A stretch of DNA of 6,002 nucleotides from Clostridia bacterium (GTDB lineage Bacteria; Bacillota_A; Clostridia; Christensenellales; Aristaeellaceae): the NCBI GenBank assembly GCA_017412025.1, contig JAFQOY010000105.1:1-6002 (forward strand), read 5' to 3'. The translations under genes were made by a program, and so were the position numbers. The notes under the pieces were generated by a model, which saw nothing but the letters and a program-made list of their open reading frames with translations, was not told the origin of the DNA and searched no databases. Each line of letters opens with the position of its first letter. Within the stretch, counting starts at the first letter, position 1. Shown piece after piece: positions 3,277 to 6,002 of this stretch.

Positions 3277-6002
3277 ATGCCGAAGAAGGAATGGATTAAG
3301 AAGGTACTGGTCATCGGTTCCGGCCCGATCGTCATCGGTCAGGCGGCTGAGTTTGACTATGCCGGCACGCAGGCCTGCCGTGTCCTCAAGGAGGAAGGGC
3401 TGGAGGTCGTGCTGGTCAACTCCAATCCGGCGACCATCATGACTGACACCGATATCGCGGATAAGGTGTATCTGGAGCCGCTGACCGTCGGTTCCCTGGA
3501 GCGCGTCATCGCCAAGGAGCGTCCCGATTCCCTGCTGGCCTCTCTGGGCGGACAGACGGGCCTGAATCTGGCGATGGAGCTGGATGAAAAGGGCATTCTC
3601 GCCAAGTATAACGTGCAGCTGCTGGGCACGAAGATCGACTCCATCCGCCGTGCGGAGGATCGTGAGGATTTCAAGAACATGATGCTCGCCATCGGAGAGC
3701 CCTGCATCGATTCGGTTATCGTCCACGACGTGGAGGCGTCCGTGGATTTTGCCAATGCGTATGGTTATCCGGTGATCGTCCGTCCGGCGTATACGCTGGG
3801 CGGCACCGGCGGCGGCATTGCAGAGAATGAGAAGCAGCTGCGCGAGATCTGCGCGGACGGCCTGCGTTCCTCCCGCGTGCACGAAAACCTGATCGAGCGC
3901 AGCGTCGCCGGCTGGAAGGAAATCGAATACGAAGTCATCCGCGACGGGGCGGGCAACTGCATCACCGTATGCAACATGGAAAACGTCGACCCGGTTGGCG
4001 TGCATACGGGCGACTCGATCGTCGTCGCGCCGACGCAGACGCTGCGCCTTGAAGAGGCAGCCATGCTGCGCACTGCGTCGCTCAATATCATCGCGGCGCT
4101 GGGCATCGAGGGCGGCTGCAACGTGCAGTTTGCGCTGGATCCCCATTCGATGAAGTATTACGTCATTGAGGTCAACCCGCGCGTGTCGCGCTCCTCTGCG
4201 CTCGCGTCGAAGGCGACGGGCTACCCGATTGCGAAGGTGACGACCCGCATTGCGCTTGGATATACGCTCGATGAGATTGCCAACGGCATGACCGGCTGTA
4301 CGTTCGCCTGCGCCGAGCCGACGGTCGATTACATCGTGCTCAAGTTCCCGCGCTGGCCGTTCGATAAGTTTGTCTATGCCGACAAGCATATCGGCACCAA
4401 GATGAAAGCGACCGGCGAAATCATGTCCATCAGCACGAATTTTGAAAGCGCGCTGCTCAAGGCTGTGCGCTCTCTGGAGACGGGCATGGACAGCCTTGTC
4501 GTGCCGTCGCTGGAAGCGCTTGACAACGAGGCGCTTGAAAAGAAGCTGCACGAGATCGACACCGAGCGCTCCTTCGTCGTCGCTGAGTGCCTGCGCCGCG
4601 GCGTATCCATGGAGCATGTGCACGACGTGACAAAGATCGACCTGTGGTTCCTCAGGAAGATCAAAAACATCGTGGAGATGGAGCAGGCGCTGCGCGCGCT
4701 TAGCGGCGTGGATGCGCTTGACCATGATACGCTCATGGCCGCCAAGAAGAACGGCATGAGCGACAAGGCCATCGCCCGCTTTGTGGGCAGCGAGGAAATG
4801 GCCGTCCGCGCGAGGCGCAAGGAGCTGAATATCCTGCCCTCCTTCCGCAAGGTCGATACCTGCGGCGGCGAGTTTGAGGCGGTGAGCACGTATTACTACA
4901 GCGTGTACGGCACGGCCAATGAGGCGGAGAACTCCGGCCGAAAGACGGTCGTCGTCCTGGGCTCCGGCCCGATCCGCATCGGACAGGGTATCGAGTTTGA
5001 CTACTGCTCCGTGCACTGCGTCTGGGCGCTCAAGCGCGCGGGCTTTGACACGGTCATCATCAACAACAACCCGGAAACGGTTTCCACCGACTTTGACACG
5101 GCGGACAGGCTCTACTTTGAGCCGCTGACGCCGGAAGACGTCTGGAATGTGCTGGAGATCGAGCAGCCGGTCGGCGTGGTCTGCCAGTTCGGCGGCCAGA
5201 CGGCAATCAAGCTGGCCAAGTCCGTCCGTCAGGCGGGCTACAGCATCCTGGGTACCGATCTGGGCGATATCGACGCGGCGGAGGATCGCGAGCTGTTCAA
5301 TCAGCTGCTCAACTCCCTGGGCATTCCGCAGCCGAAGGGCACGACCGTATTCACCGCCGACGAGGCCGTGGAGGCCGCTAAGCAGCTGGGTTATCCGGTG
5401 CTGGTGCGCCCGAGCTACGTGCTGGGCGGTCAGGGCATGGAGATCGCGTATGATGAAAAGCACATCCGCGAGTACATGTCCATCATCAACCTGAACGTGC
5501 AGGAGCACCCGATTCTCGTCGACAAGTATCTGCTTGGCCGCGAAATCGAGGTGGATGCGATCTGCGACGGCGAGAACGTGTTGATTCCGGGCATCATGGA
5601 GCATATCGAGCGCGCGGGCATTCACTCCGGCGACTCCATCTCCGTCTATCCGCCGCAGCATCTGGCGCCGCGCATTCAGCGCATGGTGACCGATTACACG
5701 ATCAACATTGCGCGCAGCCTGCACGTCAAGGGTCTGGTCAATATCCAGTTTATCGAGTACGCGGGCGATCTGTACATCATCGAGGTCAACCCGCGCTCCT
5801 CCCGTACGGTGCCGTACATTTCCAAGGTCACGGGCATTCCGATCGTCGAACTGGGCGTACGCGCGTCCCTGGGCGAGAAGGTGCCGGCGATGGGCTTTGG
5901 CACGGGCCTGTATCCGCCTGCGCCGACCGTGGCCGTCAGGATGCCGGTATTCTCCTTTGAGAAGCTGCCGGAGGTCGAGGTCTCCCTCGGACCGGAGATG
6001 AA
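3277..6002 (+). CDS. carB: Carbamoyl phosphate synthetase large subunit, 3' end outside the window
   Basis: CarB makes carbamoyl phosphate from bicarbonate, ammonia and two ATP, for pyrimidine and arginine synthesis. The frame is open without interruption for 908 codons to the right edge; family members have about 1,070. The N-terminal carboxyphosphate half has [26 protein letters not shown] (89-97), R129, R169 in [13 protein letters not shown]215, GVHTGDS (G241, H243), Q284, and E298 and N300 in EVNPR. An oligomerisation region follows at about 400-550. The C-terminal carbamate half repeats the pattern: [15 protein letters not shown] (562-576), FGGQTA, R711 in [12 protein letters not shown]783 in GIHSGDS, Q824, and E836 and N838 in EVNPRSSRT. 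All metal- and ATP-binding positions I can check are conserved. The MGS-like allosteric domain is cut off just after SLGPEM. The start is set by GGGGAGGAA at 3262-3270, six bases upstream. Its intact active sites contrast with the altered CarA partner. Confidence 0.97.
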   Translation, partial: MPKKEWIKKVLVIGSGPIVIGQAAEFDYAGTQACRVLKEEGLEVVLVNSNPATIMTDTDIADKVYLEPLTVGSLERVIAKERPDSLLASLGGQTGLNLAMELDEKGILAKYNVQLLGTKIDSIRRAEDREDFKNMMLAIGEPCIDSVIVHDVEASVDFANAYGYPVIVRPAYTLGGTGGGIAENEKQLREICADGLRSSRVHENLIERSVAGWKEIEYEVIRDGAGNCITVCNMENVDPVGVHTGDSIVVAPTQTLRLEEAAMLRTASLNIIAALGIEGGCNVQFALDPHSMKYYVIEVNPRVSRSSALASKATGYPIAKVTTRIALGYTLDEIANGMTGCTFACAEPTVDYIVLKFPRWPFDKFVYADKHIGTKMKATGEIMSISTNFESALLKAVRSLETGMDSLVVPSLEALDNEALEKKLHEIDTERSFVVAECLRRGVSMEHVHDVTKIDLWFLRKIKNIVEMEQALRALSGVDALDHDTLMAAKKNGMSDKAIARFVGSEEMAVRARRKELNILPSFRKVDTCGGEFEAVSTYYYSVYGTANEAENSGRKTVVVLGSGPIRIGQGIEFDYCSVHCVWALKRAGFDTVIINNNPETVSTDFDTADRLYFEPLTPEDVWNVLEIEQPVGVVCQFGGQTAIKLAKSVRQAGYSILGTDLGDIDAAEDRELFNQLLNSLGIPQPKGTTVFTADEAVEAAKQLGYPVLVRPSYVLGGQGMEIAYDEKHIREYMSIINLNVQEHPILVDKYLLGREIEVDAICDGENVLIPGIMEHIERAGIHSGDSISVYPPQHLAPRIQRMVTDYTINIARSLHVKGLVNIQFIEYAGDLYIIEVNPRSSRTVPYISKVTGIPIVELGVRASLGEKVPAMGFGTGLYPPAPTVAVRMPVFSFEKLPEVEVSLGPEM

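Noticed and set aside
2140..5724. A 1,194-codon open frame on the minus strand across carA and most of carB
   Set aside because: It lies antisense to two well-recognised genes. Its product is rich in His, Arg, Ala and Leu without domain-like motifs. Such frames arise when GC-rich codon bias on the sense strand suppresses antisense stops.

Overview
The window reads as a chromosomal segment of a GC-rich anaerobic member of the Bacillota (Clostridia-like, possibly a gut lineage). This is an inference from three things: strong purine-rich Shine-Dalgarno sites (GGGGAGG, AAGGAG), near-consensus housekeeping promoters, and a CarA that reads closest to the Bacillus/Clostridium type. All confident genes lie on the + strand. 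No species can be named.

Layout. Positions 1-304 hold no convincing gene. The left part (about 16-131) folds into two substantial hairpins, one capped by a GCAA tetraloop. It is followed by a palindromic intergenic repeat (about 232-281) and a terminator-like hairpin (282-303). A strong promoter (TTGACG-N17-TATAAT, 341-369) drives dapF (diaminopimelate epimerase; lysine and peptidoglycan precursor synthesis). A short HD-domain phosphohydrolase follows, resembling the hydrolase half of RelA/SpoT. A hairpin ends that unit at about 1913-1942. A very compact unit lies between it and carA: a promoter with a perfect 14-bp palindrome in its spacer, a strong ribosome binding site, a 22-codon hydrophobic reading frame, and a terminator starting one base after its stop codon. 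A second strong promoter (2102-2130) then drives carA-carB, the two subunits of carbamoyl phosphate synthetase. carB runs off the right edge without its C-terminal regulatory domain.

Main observation. CarA is full length and in frame, but its glutaminase active site has been dismantled. The nucleophilic Cys of the GICLGHQ elbow is Gly, the catalytic His and Glu of the HPE motif are Ile and Gly, and several glutamine-contacting positions are also changed. CarB keeps all the synthetase residues that can be checked. The pair therefore looks like an ammonia-dependent carbamoyl phosphate synthetase with a retained but catalytically dead amidotransferase subunit, analogous to vertebrate CPS I but with far more of the active site lost. 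Such an enzyme would fit an ammonia-rich habitat. A secondary point of interest is the 22-codon unit, which is arranged like a leader-peptide attenuator or a free-standing small-peptide/sRNA gene upstream of carAB.
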